Below are positions 16,891 through 25,995 of a DNA stretch of 34,641 bases, one piece after another (position 1 is the first letter of the stretch; every line of letters starts with the position of its first letter). The position numbers and the translations under genes were made by a program. Origin of the DNA: an uncultured Acidimicrobiales bacterium (GTDB taxonomy: Bacteria > Actinomycetota > Acidimicrobiia > Acidimicrobiales > UBA10347); the NCBI GenBank assembly GCA_937991435.1, contig CALKPY010000064.1, positions 1 to 34,641 on the forward strand. Direction: 5' to 3'. The notes under the pieces are model-generated. The model did not search any database. It was not told where the DNA came from and was given only the letters and a program-made list of their open reading frames with translations.

Positions 16891-17915
16891 CCGATATCGA
16901 GACCGTCAGTGTGAAGCAAACGATCTTAGGCATCGAAACGTCGTGCGACGAAACAGCGGCTGCTGTCGTGGTCGACGGCCAGCACGTGCTCAGTTCCGTC
17001 GTAAGCAGTCAGGTCGACCTGCACGCTCGGTTCGGTGGCGTCGTACCTGAGATCGCGAGTCGAGCGCACACCGACCTCATCACCCCCGTCGTCGCCCAAG
17101 CGCTGGTCGAAGCTGGGCGCAACGGCGGTGAACTTTCTGCGGTGGCCGCGACCTACGGGCCTGGCCTAGTCGGCTCGCTGCTGGTTGGGGTGTCGGCGGC
17201 CAAGGCTCTGTCGCTGACTTGGGGTGTTCCGTTTGTCGGGATTAACCACCTCGAAGGGCACCTCTACGCAGGCCTGCTCGAAGAACCTGACCTCAGCTTC
17301 CCGCTGGTGGTTCTTCTCGTGTCAGGCGGACACACGATGCTCGTTGAAATGCGAGGTCATGGTGACTATCGGCTGATTGGACAGACCGTCGACGATGCCG
17401 CAGGCGAAGCCTTTGACAAAGTGGCTCGCTACCTCGACCTGGGTTACCCAGGCGGACCGATCGTCGATCAATTGGCGGCGCTCGGTGACCCTGAAGCGAT
17501 CGGGTTCCCGAGGCCGATGTTGAATGAGGGCTACGATTTTTCGTTCAGTGGCCTCAAAACAGCTGTGATCAATCATGTGCGCAAGAATCCAGACGTCTCC
17601 GCAGAAGATGTGGCAGCCTCGTTCCAGGCTGCTGTCGTCGATGTTCTTCTGACCAAGGCTCGACGGGCAGCAGAAGAAGTTGGCGCCACCGCCATCTGTC
17701 TTGCCGGTGGAGTTGCGGCAAACAGCGAGCTGCGCGAGCGCACGCTCGGATACTCCGTCGATAGCGGCATGCGCGCCTATGTGCCAAGCCGCTCGATGTG
17801 CACCGACAATGCCGCGATGATTGCCGCAGCGGCTTGGTGGCGGCTCAACAGCGACGGTCCGTCACCCCTCGACCTCGGTGCGGAACCGGGCCTGCGTCTG
17901 GCCTTTGCAGACTGA
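16887..17915 (+). CDS. tsaD: tRNA N6-adenosine threonylcarbamoyltransferase TsaD
   Basis: TsaD is the catalytic subunit that moves threonylcarbamoyl from TC-AMP to A37 of tRNA. It is 342 residues, normal length. The ATG at 16887 sits in an ATGA overlap with rimI and puts ILGIETSCDETAAAVV near the N terminus. The metal ligands are His121 and His125 in NHLEGHLYAG. The nucleotide-binding parts SGGHT (146-150) and CLAGGVAANSELR are present, with a late metal-ligand segment MCTDNAAMIA. It is the last gene of the t6A cluster; groES follows after a 157-base regulatory gap. Confidence 0.97.
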   Translation: MTDIETVSVKQTILGIETSCDETAAAVVVDGQHVLSSVVSSQVDLHARFGGVVPEIASRAHTDLITPVVAQALVEAGRNGGELSAVAATYGPGLVGSLLVGVSAAKALSLTWGVPFVGINHLEGHLYAGLLEEPDLSFPLVVLLVSGGHTMLVEMRGHGDYRLIGQTVDDAAGEAFDKVARYLDLGYPGGPIVDQLAALGDPEAIGFPRPMLNEGYDFSFSGLKTAVINHVRKNPDVSAEDVAASFQAAVVDVLLTKARRAAEEVGATAICLAGGVAANSELRERTLGYSVDSGMRAYVPSRSMCTDNAAMIAAAAWWRLNSDGPSPLDLGAEPGLRLAFAD

Positions 17916-17984
17916 ACGACTCAGTTCGGGCCGGCTCTTGGTAACTGCTGGCAACGCAAAGTTGGAATTTCGCGGCCGTTCAGG

Positions 17985-18012
17985 TTGTGCCACTGGTCCG
18001 CCGCACTAGCAT
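17985..18012 (+). promoter_or_regulatory. Candidate groESL promoter
   Basis: TTGTGC (17985-17990) and TAGCAT (18007-18012) are 16 bases apart and resemble a housekeeping -35/-10 pair. The -10 touches the left CIRCE arm, the usual layout for HrcA repression. The -10 is weak and the assignment is by inspection only. Confidence 0.35.
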
Positions 18013-18038
18013 TAGCACTCGCCTCAGGAGAGTGCTAA
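18012..18038 (+). promoter_or_regulatory. CIRCE operator for HrcA
   Basis: A perfect inverted repeat, TTAGCACTC (18012-18020), 9 bases, GAGTGCTAA (18030-18038), equals the CIRCE consensus. It lies 34 bases before the groES start. HrcA binds CIRCE and represses chaperonin genes until heat stress titrates GroEL. Confidence 0.97.
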
Positions 18039-18072
18039 CTGTACTTTCGAGCTTCATTCAAGGAGACACTCC

Positions 18073-20009
<1,937 letters not shown>

Positions 20010-20051
20010 TCACTTCCGGGTTCCGTGTAGGAATCTGGAACTACAATTTCT

Positions 20052-20094
20052 GACGAGGTCGCTTCGCTCCGGCGGGGCGACCTCGTCTGGTTTT
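20052..20094 (+). terminator. Rho-independent terminator after groEL
   Basis: GACGAGGTCGC (20052-20062) and GCGACCTCGTC (20077-20087) form an 11-base perfect stem with a 14-base loop, followed by TGG and TTTT. It ends the groESL transcript. The rest of 20095-20308 shows nothing I can assign. Confidence 0.8.
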
Positions 20095-20308
20095 CGCCAT
20101 TGCGCGTGTCGATTACCCCATGAGGTCATCGACTTTGGGTTCGCCGCAGTTCATCGTGACGGTGAGTCGCTCGTCGGCGCACCTGAAACGGGGGAAGCAC
20201 GTGGATCTCAACGCTTGTCGCTACAGCCACGATGGGCACTCGTGCATCGGTGTTACATCGAGTGTGCCCGCGACCCAACACGACACAGAACGGCGTACCG
20301 TGTTTCGT

Positions 20309-21085
20309 ATGACTCAGCGTGCTTCGTCTTCGACACGACGACTTCCAACTCTCATCGCCTTGCTAGCGGTGCTCCTTCTCGCCGCAGCGGCGTGCAGCAC
20401 GAGCAGCACCGTCGATAGCGAAACATCGGCGTCGAATGCAGCCTCTGCCGCGCAGGCTGATGAAGATACGGCGGGGGCTTCTGACAGCGACTCGTCTGTT
20501 GACAACACGGGCTCGCCTGATGACAACACGGGCTCGTCTGACACCGACTCGTCTAATGGTGGCGAAGCCGCCTCGACGGCGGCTACCGAGCCGGAACCGA
20601 CGGAGCCGGAACCGACAGCGACGGCCGAACCCACGGCGACCGCGGAGCCGGAACCGACCGCGACGTCCGAACCTGAGCCCACGGCGACAGCGGAGCCGGA
20701 ACCGACCGCGACGGCCGAACCCGAACCCGAGCCCACGGCGACCCCGGAGCCGGACCCGGCGACGACAGACGAAACCGTCGAGACACTTCCACCGGCGACC
20801 GGCGGCTTGATAACGAACGATGACGGCACAGTTACGGGCTCTGTCGACACCTCGGCTGGCGCCGCGATCTTTGCGCAAGCGTGTGCGGGGTGCCACGGAG
20901 CGAACGGCGAAGGGGCGGCACTTGGCCCAGCCATTACGACTGTAGGTACCTTTTTCGTCGCGGACGATTCGCCGCTCATCGTACTCGTCACCGAAGGTGG
21001 CAATCTGATGCCGCCGTTGCAGGACAAGCTCACGGGCGAAGAAATCGACATCGTGGTCGATTGGGTTGTTGCAACATTCCAGTAG
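20309..21085 (+). CDS. Cytochrome c domain lipoprotein with repetitive stalk
   Basis: The protein has 258 residues. The ATG at 20309 opens a lipoprotein signal with Arg-rich n-region, hydrophobic core and LAAAAC|STSS (Cys29), so it is anchored outside the membrane. Residues 30-92 are Ser/Asp/Asn-rich. Residues 94-150 are a low-complexity Glu-Pro-Thr-Ala repeat acting as a spacer. Residues 180-258 are a small class I cytochrome c: heme motif CAGCH (192-196), LGPAI, and a likely axial Met234 in GGNLMPPL. It is probably a mono-heme electron carrier held at a distance from the membrane. The frame is open upstream to 20120, but the signal peptide decides the start. The redox partner is unknown. 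Confidence 0.88.
   Translation: MTQRASSSTRRLPTLIALLAVLLLAAAACSTSSTVDSETSASNAASAAQADEDTAGASDSDSSVDNTGSPDDNTGSSDTDSSNGGEAASTAATEPEPTEPEPTATAEPTATAEPEPTATSEPEPTATAEPEPTATAEPEPEPTATPEPDPATTDETVETLPPATGGLITNDDGTVTGSVDTSAGAAIFAQACAGCHGANGEGAALGPAITTVGTFFVADDSPLIVLVTEGGNLMPPLQDKLTGEEIDIVVDWVVATFQ
20588..20758 (+). repeat. In-frame EPTATAEP coding repeat
   Basis: Imperfect tandem copies of units coding EPTATAEP, EPEPTATA and similar, inside the cytochrome c gene. Periods are multiples of 3 bases, and the third codon positions vary between copies, so selection appears to be on the protein stalk. Slippage here would change stalk length without breaking the frame. Confidence 0.85.
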
Positions 21086-21185
21086 CAGAATCCACTGAGG
21101 GCCGTGCTCGGCTCCCACAAAGAAATCTGATCGGGTTACGTCGCGAGTCAGGCCGTCGATCACGCCGTGGATACCCTGAGCCTCT

Positions 21186-21467
21186 GTGAGCACCTTTGAG
21201 CGCCCTGCGCCGGATTTAGCCAAGATTGCCGAAGCGTGGTCGACGTGGACCACTGACCCCGAGGCGCTTCCTGGGCGAACGATGGCCGATCTTAAGATCG
21301 GCGGAGCCGACATTGTGCTTGCGACGATTGCCGATGAAACTGGCCTCGAGATCCTCCGTGATGCGTGGACCCTTTGGGATCGAGGCAAGGCAACACCTGA
21401 GGACACGTTGAGCGATCTCACCGAGGCAGGGTTTGCCGACGTTGTCGCCGCATTGCCAGGTTCGTGA
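21186..21467 (+). CDS. Small two-repeat protein of unknown function
   Basis: A 93-residue acidic protein that I do not recognise. It starts at GTG 21186 and overlaps the following NUDIX gene by 4 bases (GTGA), which supports it as real. It is built from two related units of about 36 residues: residues 12-50 with AWSTW, PGRTMADL, GGADIVLATIA, and residues 54-92 with AWTLW, PEDTLSDL, AGFADVVAALPG. Shared positions are AW..W, P, T..DL, G.AD.V.A. Both units look helical. There is no signal peptide or membrane segment. Position suggests it is co-translated with the NUDIX hydrolase. Confidence 0.7.
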   Translation: MSTFERPAPDLAKIAEAWSTWTTDPEALPGRTMADLKIGGADIVLATIADETGLEILRDAWTLWDRGKATPEDTLSDLTEAGFADVVAALPGS

Positions 21468-22159
21468 TTCGACCGCCTGACGGACGCGGCGGCCCACAAG
21501 TCATCCCTCGACCTGACGGCGCGTCGATTGGTGGTGGCCCGCCATGGGGACATATACGTCCAAGCAACCGGAGCGTCGATTTTGACACTCTTGTTTCGCG
21601 GGTTCGACGCCATCGTGCCCGGTTCGATGACCGTGGCATGCCTGACACGTCTCGCCAATCAGCGGTTTTAGTCGCGTTGTGGGAACATCTCGGTGAATCG
21701 ATGGTTCTGCTGACGAGACGTAGCCCTGCGATGAGGTCGCACCGGCACGAGGTGAGCTTCCCCGGCGGACAGCACGACGAGACCGACGCTGATCTGCGAG
21801 CAACAGCGCTGCGAGAGGCTTACGAAGAGGTCGCCCTCGATCCTTCGGCGGTCACAATCATTGGCCAGCTCGACCGCTTCGTGACTGGAGGAAGCGGGTC
21901 ACTGGTGCATCCGTTCGTGGCGATACTTGATGGTCCACCACAGCGGCTTGCTCCCAATCCAGCCGAAGTTGAAGAGATATTGCAGGTGCCACTAAACGAA
22001 TTGCTGCTCGACGAGGTCTGGCGCGAAGAACAGTGGTCCCGCGATGGCTCAGAACCGTTTCCAGTCACATTCTTTGAGCTGCGGGGTGACACGGTGTGGG
22101 GCGCCACGGCGAACATGCTGCGTCAGCTGTTGACAATCGCCACCGACCCCGGGACTTAG
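21464..22159 (+). CDS. NUDIX hydrolase, CoA pyrophosphatase (NudL)-like
   Basis: A 231-residue protein with a NUDIX domain. The box begins FPGGQHDETDADLRATALRE and continues AYEEVAL, keeping the REXXEE metal core, though the Gly after the last Glu is Ala. The preceding VLLTRRSPAMRSHRHEVSFPGG matches CoA/ADP-ribose-type NUDIX proteins (NudL), in which the box is preceded by SFPGG. Residues 1-55 are a Pro/Gly/Arg-rich extension. Likely substrates are CoA derivatives or another nucleoside diphosphate; this is family inference. Its TAG overlaps the stop codon of the convergent MFS gene by 4 bases. Confidence 0.88.
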   Translation: MIRPPDGRGGPQVIPRPDGASIGGGPPWGHIRPSNRSVDFDTLVSRVRRHRARFDDRGMPDTSRQSAVLVALWEHLGESMVLLTRRSPAMRSHRHEVSFPGGQHDETDADLRATALREAYEEVALDPSAVTIIGQLDRFVTGGSGSLVHPFVAILDGPPQRLAPNPAEVEEILQVPLNELLLDEVWREEQWSRDGSEPFPVTFFELRGDTVWGATANMLRQLLTIATDPGT

Positions 22160-23403
22160 TCGCTGAGTATGTCTTCGCCAATGACTGCACCGGTTGGCAA
22201 GCGCACCAATGTGAGGGCCAGAGCAGCGGCAGCTCCGAACAGCAGCACGACCGTGAGTGACGTCGCTTCGACGACTTGGCCCGCAATGATGTTGGCGATT
22301 GGCACAGTTCCTCCGAACGACAACACCCACAAGGCCGCTACACGGCCCCGAAGCGACGAGTCGACGTGTTCCTGCCAAGCGGTAGCTAGTGACGTTGGTA
22401 GGGCGAAATAGAAGAGTCCGACGGCAAGAATCGCCGGGTAGGCCCAACCGAGTGAACGCACCATTGCCAGCCAGCCAAGCGAAGCGGCGAAACCAACGAG
22501 CGCCACCGGTGCGACACGGGAGGCTGCGACTCGAAGGAATACCGTGCCCACAAGGGTCGCTCCGAGCAGACCGCCGAGCCCAAAGCAGGCATAGAACCAG
22601 CCGTACGACGTGCTTTGCGAGTCGATCATCAGATTGACCTCGGCGATGGCCGGAAGCTGGCCGATGAACGGCAGACACAAAAGCGCGAACAAGAACATCA
22701 AGATCAGGGGGCGACCGACCTGAGGCGCTCTGCGGGCAGCACGGAACCCGCCGAATACTCGCTCTCGAAATGTGCGCGCCGTTGCTGTCCCGGCTGGAAT
22801 GTTCGTGCGGTAGATCGCGGTGATGACGAACAAATAGCTGGCACCGTTCAGAGCGAACACTTCTGCGAAACCGAATCGGCTGACGAGAAGTCCGCCGATT
22901 GCAGGGCCGACAATTCGGGTGCCGTTGGTTTGCATCGAGTTCAACGCAATAGCTGCAGACAGGTTGCGTTCGCCGGCGATCGCCGGAATGACTGAGGTCA
23001 GAGCCGGGGCGTATAGCCCTTGGCCAAGACCGATAACGAACACCAGAATCAGCAACGACGACTTGCCGATTTCGCCGTCGATCAGGGCGGCTGCAAGCAC
23101 GAACGTGAACACCATCTGCCAGATCTGAGCCGTCATCAGCAGCTTGCGGCGGTCGGTTGTGTCGGCGAGCGAACCACCGATCAGGCTGAGCAGGCCAAGT
23201 GGCCCGAGCTGCGCGAAGATGATCGCGCCGAGATAGGCGCTCGACTCGCTGATCTTCCAGCCGAGGACACCAAGCGCGGCTGTTTGCAACCAGCGCCCGG
23301 TATTTGAGAGCGTCGTGCCGATGAATAGCCGCCGGAACCCGGCGACTGCAAGTGCATCTCGGGCGGTTCCTCTGGCGTCGGGATCGACGCCGGCTGAGGT
23401 CAC
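22156..23403 (-). CDS. MFS transporter, enterobactin-exporter (EntS)-like family
   Basis: A 415-residue integral membrane protein with about 12 hydrophobic segments and no cleaved signal. The N terminus AGFRRLFIGTTLSNTGRWLQ and the loop GGSLADTTDRRKLL, a cytoplasmic MFS motif A variant between helices 2 and 3, match the DHA3/EntS group. The later IPAIAGERNLSAAIALNSMQ segment is also typical. The substrate cannot be read from sequence. The ATG at 23403 overlaps the stop of the cystathionine gene by 4 bases, so it is the third gene of that operon. This context allows export of a sulfur amino acid or related metabolite, as inference only. Confidence 0.9.
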   Translation of the reverse strand: MTSAGVDPDARGTARDALAVAGFRRLFIGTTLSNTGRWLQTAALGVLGWKISESSAYLGAIIFAQLGPLGLLSLIGGSLADTTDRRKLLMTAQIWQMVFTFVLAAALIDGEIGKSSLLILVFVIGLGQGLYAPALTSVIPAIAGERNLSAAIALNSMQTNGTRIVGPAIGGLLVSRFGFAEVFALNGASYLFVITAIYRTNIPAGTATARTFRERVFGGFRAARRAPQVGRPLILMFLFALLCLPFIGQLPAIAEVNLMIDSQSTSYGWFYACFGLGGLLGATLVGTVFLRVAASRVAPVALVGFAASLGWLAMVRSLGWAYPAILAVGLFYFALPTSLATAWQEHVDSSLRGRVAALWVLSFGGTVPIANIIAGQVVEATSLTVVLLFGAAAALALTLVRLPTGAVIGEDILSD

Positions 23404-24536
23404 CCGAGAGCTTGCTTGATGTCGTCTAGGAGGTCGTCGATTGTCTCGATGCCTACCGACAAACGAACGAGCGCCGGGTCGACCTCAAGCGGGGAGCCGG
23501 CGGTCGATCCGTGAGTCATGCCGGCTGGTACTTCGATGAGCGATTCGACCGCTCCAAGCGATTCGGCAAGCGTAAACAACGTGGTTGAGGTCACGATGCG
23601 GTGGGCCTCGTCGGCGCCGCCGACAGGAATGAATGACACCATGCCGCCGAAGTTGCGCATTTGTTGCGCTGCGACTTCGTGGCCCGGATGACCGGGTAGG
23701 CCCGGGTAGAGGACCGTCTCGATCTGTGGATGATCGACGAGTAGTTCGACAATGGCAGTCGCGTTGGCGAAGTGTCGGTCCATTCGAATGCCGAGTGTCT
23801 TCATGCCACGCAGAAGTAGGTAGCAATCGAATGGGCTGATGACCGCGCCGGTCGCATTTTGCGTGAAACCGAGATGCTCGGCGAGGTCGTCACGGTCGGT
23901 GGCTACCAGGCCGCCAACAACGTCTGAGTGACCACCCAGGTACTTGGTCGCGCTGTGCACGACAAGGTCTGCGCCGAGCGACGCTGGCTGTTGCAGATAT
24001 GGGGTGGCAAAGGTGTTGTCGACAATGCACAAGCCGCCTTGGGCATGGGCCTGCGCGGCGACAGCGGCAATATCGAAGACATTCAGGTTCGGATTCGTTG
24101 GAGTCTCGAGCCACACCAGCTTGGTGTTTTCTGTCCACGCCTCTGCGACGAGTTCAGGCTTGGTCAGATCAACCGCGGTCCAGGTGACTCCCACTTGGGC
24201 GTAGACCTTGTCGAGCAGGCGGAAGGTGCCGCCGTAGGCGTCGTTGCCAAGAAGCACGTTGTCGCCAGGTTTGAGCATGCGCAAGATCGCATCTTCGGCA
24301 GCCATTCCGCTTCCGAAGGCGAAGCCGTGCGCGACGCCTTCGAGCGCAGCGATCGACGTTTCAAGCGCCACCCGGGTGGGGTTGCCTGTGCGGCTGTACT
24401 CGAAGCCCTTGTGTTCGTTTACGCCCTGCTGGGCATAGGTGGTCGCGAGATGTACCGGCACCGTTACCGCGCCAGTCTGCTCATCGGGTTCTTGACCCGC
24501 GTGAATCGCTCTTGTTTCAAATCCGTGATTGGTCAT
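23400..24536 (-). CDS. metB: Cystathionine gamma-synthase / gamma-lyase
   Basis: A 378-residue cytosolic PLP enzyme of the Cys/Met metabolism family. The N-terminal GFETRAIHAGQEPDEQTGAV and the PLP lysine K198 in SATKYLGGHSDVVGG are clear. EYSRTGNPTR, LETPTNPNL and the late STTLFTLAESLGAVESLIE are family marks. Sequence alone does not separate synthase (O-acylhomoserine plus cysteine) from lyase (cystathionine to cysteine). The upstream CBS gene, overlapping by ATGA, argues for cystathionine gamma-lyase activity in reverse transsulfuration. The same pairing is known around Mycobacterium tuberculosis Rv1077-Rv1079. Confidence 0.93.
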   Translation of the reverse strand: MTNHGFETRAIHAGQEPDEQTGAVTVPVHLATTYAQQGVNEHKGFEYSRTGNPTRVALETSIAALEGVAHGFAFGSGMAAEDAILRMLKPGDNVLLGNDAYGGTFRLLDKVYAQVGVTWTAVDLTKPELVAEAWTENTKLVWLETPTNPNLNVFDIAAVAAQAHAQGGLCIVDNTFATPYLQQPASLGADLVVHSATKYLGGHSDVVGGLVATDRDDLAEHLGFTQNATGAVISPFDCYLLLRGMKTLGIRMDRHFANATAIVELLVDHPQIETVLYPGLPGHPGHEVAAQQMRNFGGMVSFIPVGGADEAHRIVTSTTLFTLAESLGAVESLIEVPAGMTHGSTAGSPLEVDPALVRLSVGIETIDDLLDDIKQALG

Positions 24537-25897
24537 TGTGCACTCGCTAGGAAGCCGAGAATGTCGGACTGGGTGATGACGGCGAGCGGTCGCCCACCAT
24601 CGAGAACGAGGGCTGCGCGTCCGCTGTCGAGTGTTTCAACAGCGAGCGAAACCGACTCGCCAATGCCGAGAGTGTCGAGCCGTGGGCCCATGACTTTCTC
24701 GACTGGCATTTCAAGGGTTGTGGGCTCGTCATAGGCGAGCTGCATGAGACGCAGCTCGCTGACCGAGCCTTGTACCTCGGCTGCAGAAAGAGGCATGGCT
24801 CCCTTTGCAACCGGCAGCTGTGAAACGCCGTGATGTTGCATGAGGTCGAACGCAGTTCGTGCGGTGTCGTCAGGCTGCACATAGAGCAGGTCTGGCACTG
24901 TGTCCGAGCGCGCTGCGAGTACATCTCGAACTGTCGGTCCATCGGCTTCGAGGAAACCAAATGATGACATCCACCGATCGTTGAATACTTTGGAGAGGTA
25001 GCCGCGACCGGAGTCAGGACTGAGGACGACGATCAGATCGTCGGGTTTGGCTTCGGTAGCGACGATGCGAGCTGCCGCCACCGCTGTGCCGCAAGAACCG
25101 CCGATCAGCAGGCCTTCTTCTTGGGACACCCGTCGCGCCATAGAGAACGAGTCAGCGTCGCTGATTGGGATGACGCGATCGACGACTGTCGGGTCATAGG
25201 TTTCGGGCCAGAAGTCTTCTCCGACCCCCTCGACGAGGTAGGGGCGTCCGGATCCGCCTGAGTACACCGAGCCTTCGGGGTCAGCAGCGATGATCTGAAT
25301 GTTCGGATTTTGTTCTTTGAGGTATTTGGCAACCCCGCTCAGCGTGCCGCCGGTTCCCGCGCCGGCGACGAAGTGGGTCACCTTGCCATCGGTCTGTCGC
25401 CAGATCTCAGGCCCCGTTGTTGCATAGTGAGAGGCCGGGTTCGCCGGATTGGCGTACTGGTTCGGTCGGTAGGCGTTCGGAATCTCGCTGACGAGTCGTT
25501 CAGCCACGGAGTAGTACGAGGTGGGGTCTTCAGGCGGAACCGCAACGGGACAAACCACGACCTCGGCGCCATACGCCCGCAGTAGATCGACCTTTTCGGG
25601 CGACACCTTGTCGGTCATCACGAAGATGCACTTGTAGCCGCGTTGGCTGGCGACGATTGCCAGGCCTACACCGGTATTTCCTGAGGTGGGTTCGACGATG
25701 GTTCCGCCGGGCTTCAAAAGCCCTGCCTTTTCGGCTTCGAGGATCATTGTCAAAGCCGGACGGTCTTTGGAACTACCGCCAGGGTTCGTCGTCTCGAGCT
25801 TGGCGACTATTGCGCACTTCGCGCCTTCGGTCACCTTGTTGAGTCGCACGATCGGCGTATTGCCGATGAGGTCGATCGCTGAATCCGCTATTTCCAC
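24533..25897 (-). CDS. cbs: Cystathionine beta-synthase with C-terminal CBS domains
   Basis: This PLP enzyme condenses serine (or acts on O-acetylserine) with homocysteine to give cystathionine. The GTG at 25897 gives 454 residues and begins at VEIADSAIDLIGNTPIVRL; the frame is open upstream, but family members start here. The PLP lysine is K44 in NPGGSSKDR. PTSGNTGVGLA, the AGAGTGGT phosphate loop and ADPEGSVYSGGSGRPYLVEG follow, with strong similarity to the mycobacterial enzyme. A pair of CBS domains occupies about residues 320-454 and may be a ligand-responsive regulator. It lacks an N-terminal heme-binding domain. It is first in the operon with metB and the MFS gene. Confidence 0.94.
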   Translation of the reverse strand: MEIADSAIDLIGNTPIVRLNKVTEGAKCAIVAKLETTNPGGSSKDRPALTMILEAEKAGLLKPGGTIVEPTSGNTGVGLAIVASQRGYKCIFVMTDKVSPEKVDLLRAYGAEVVVCPVAVPPEDPTSYYSVAERLVSEIPNAYRPNQYANPANPASHYATTGPEIWRQTDGKVTHFVAGAGTGGTLSGVAKYLKEQNPNIQIIAADPEGSVYSGGSGRPYLVEGVGEDFWPETYDPTVVDRVIPISDADSFSMARRVSQEEGLLIGGSCGTAVAAARIVATEAKPDDLIVVLSPDSGRGYLSKVFNDRWMSSFGFLEADGPTVRDVLAARSDTVPDLLYVQPDDTARTAFDLMQHHGVSQLPVAKGAMPLSAAEVQGSVSELRLMQLAYDEPTTLEMPVEKVMGPRLDTLGIGESVSLAVETLDSGRAALVLDGGRPLAVITQSDILGFLASAQ

Positions 25898-25995
25898 AAA
25901 CCCACCGTAGCCAGTTGGCTTGCCTCCCCGTGAGCTAGTGCACAACGTTTCCCGCTGTTCGGCGCCCTGCTAGAGCCCGAGTTGATCCCAGCTAA

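Noticed and set aside
20588..20758. Tandem repeats considered as a CRISPR or minisatellite array
   Set aside because: There are no unique spacers; the units are in-frame codon repeats encoding a Pro/Glu stalk.
20363..21658. Long minus-strand open frame (431 codons) opposite the cytochrome c gene
   Set aside because: It is Arg-rich and low in complexity, mirrors the EPTA repeat, crosses three real plus-strand genes, and has no recognisable motif.
23928..24734. Plus-strand open frame of 268 codons
   Set aside because: It is antisense to metB and cbs, with no homology signal and a biased composition from the opposite strand.
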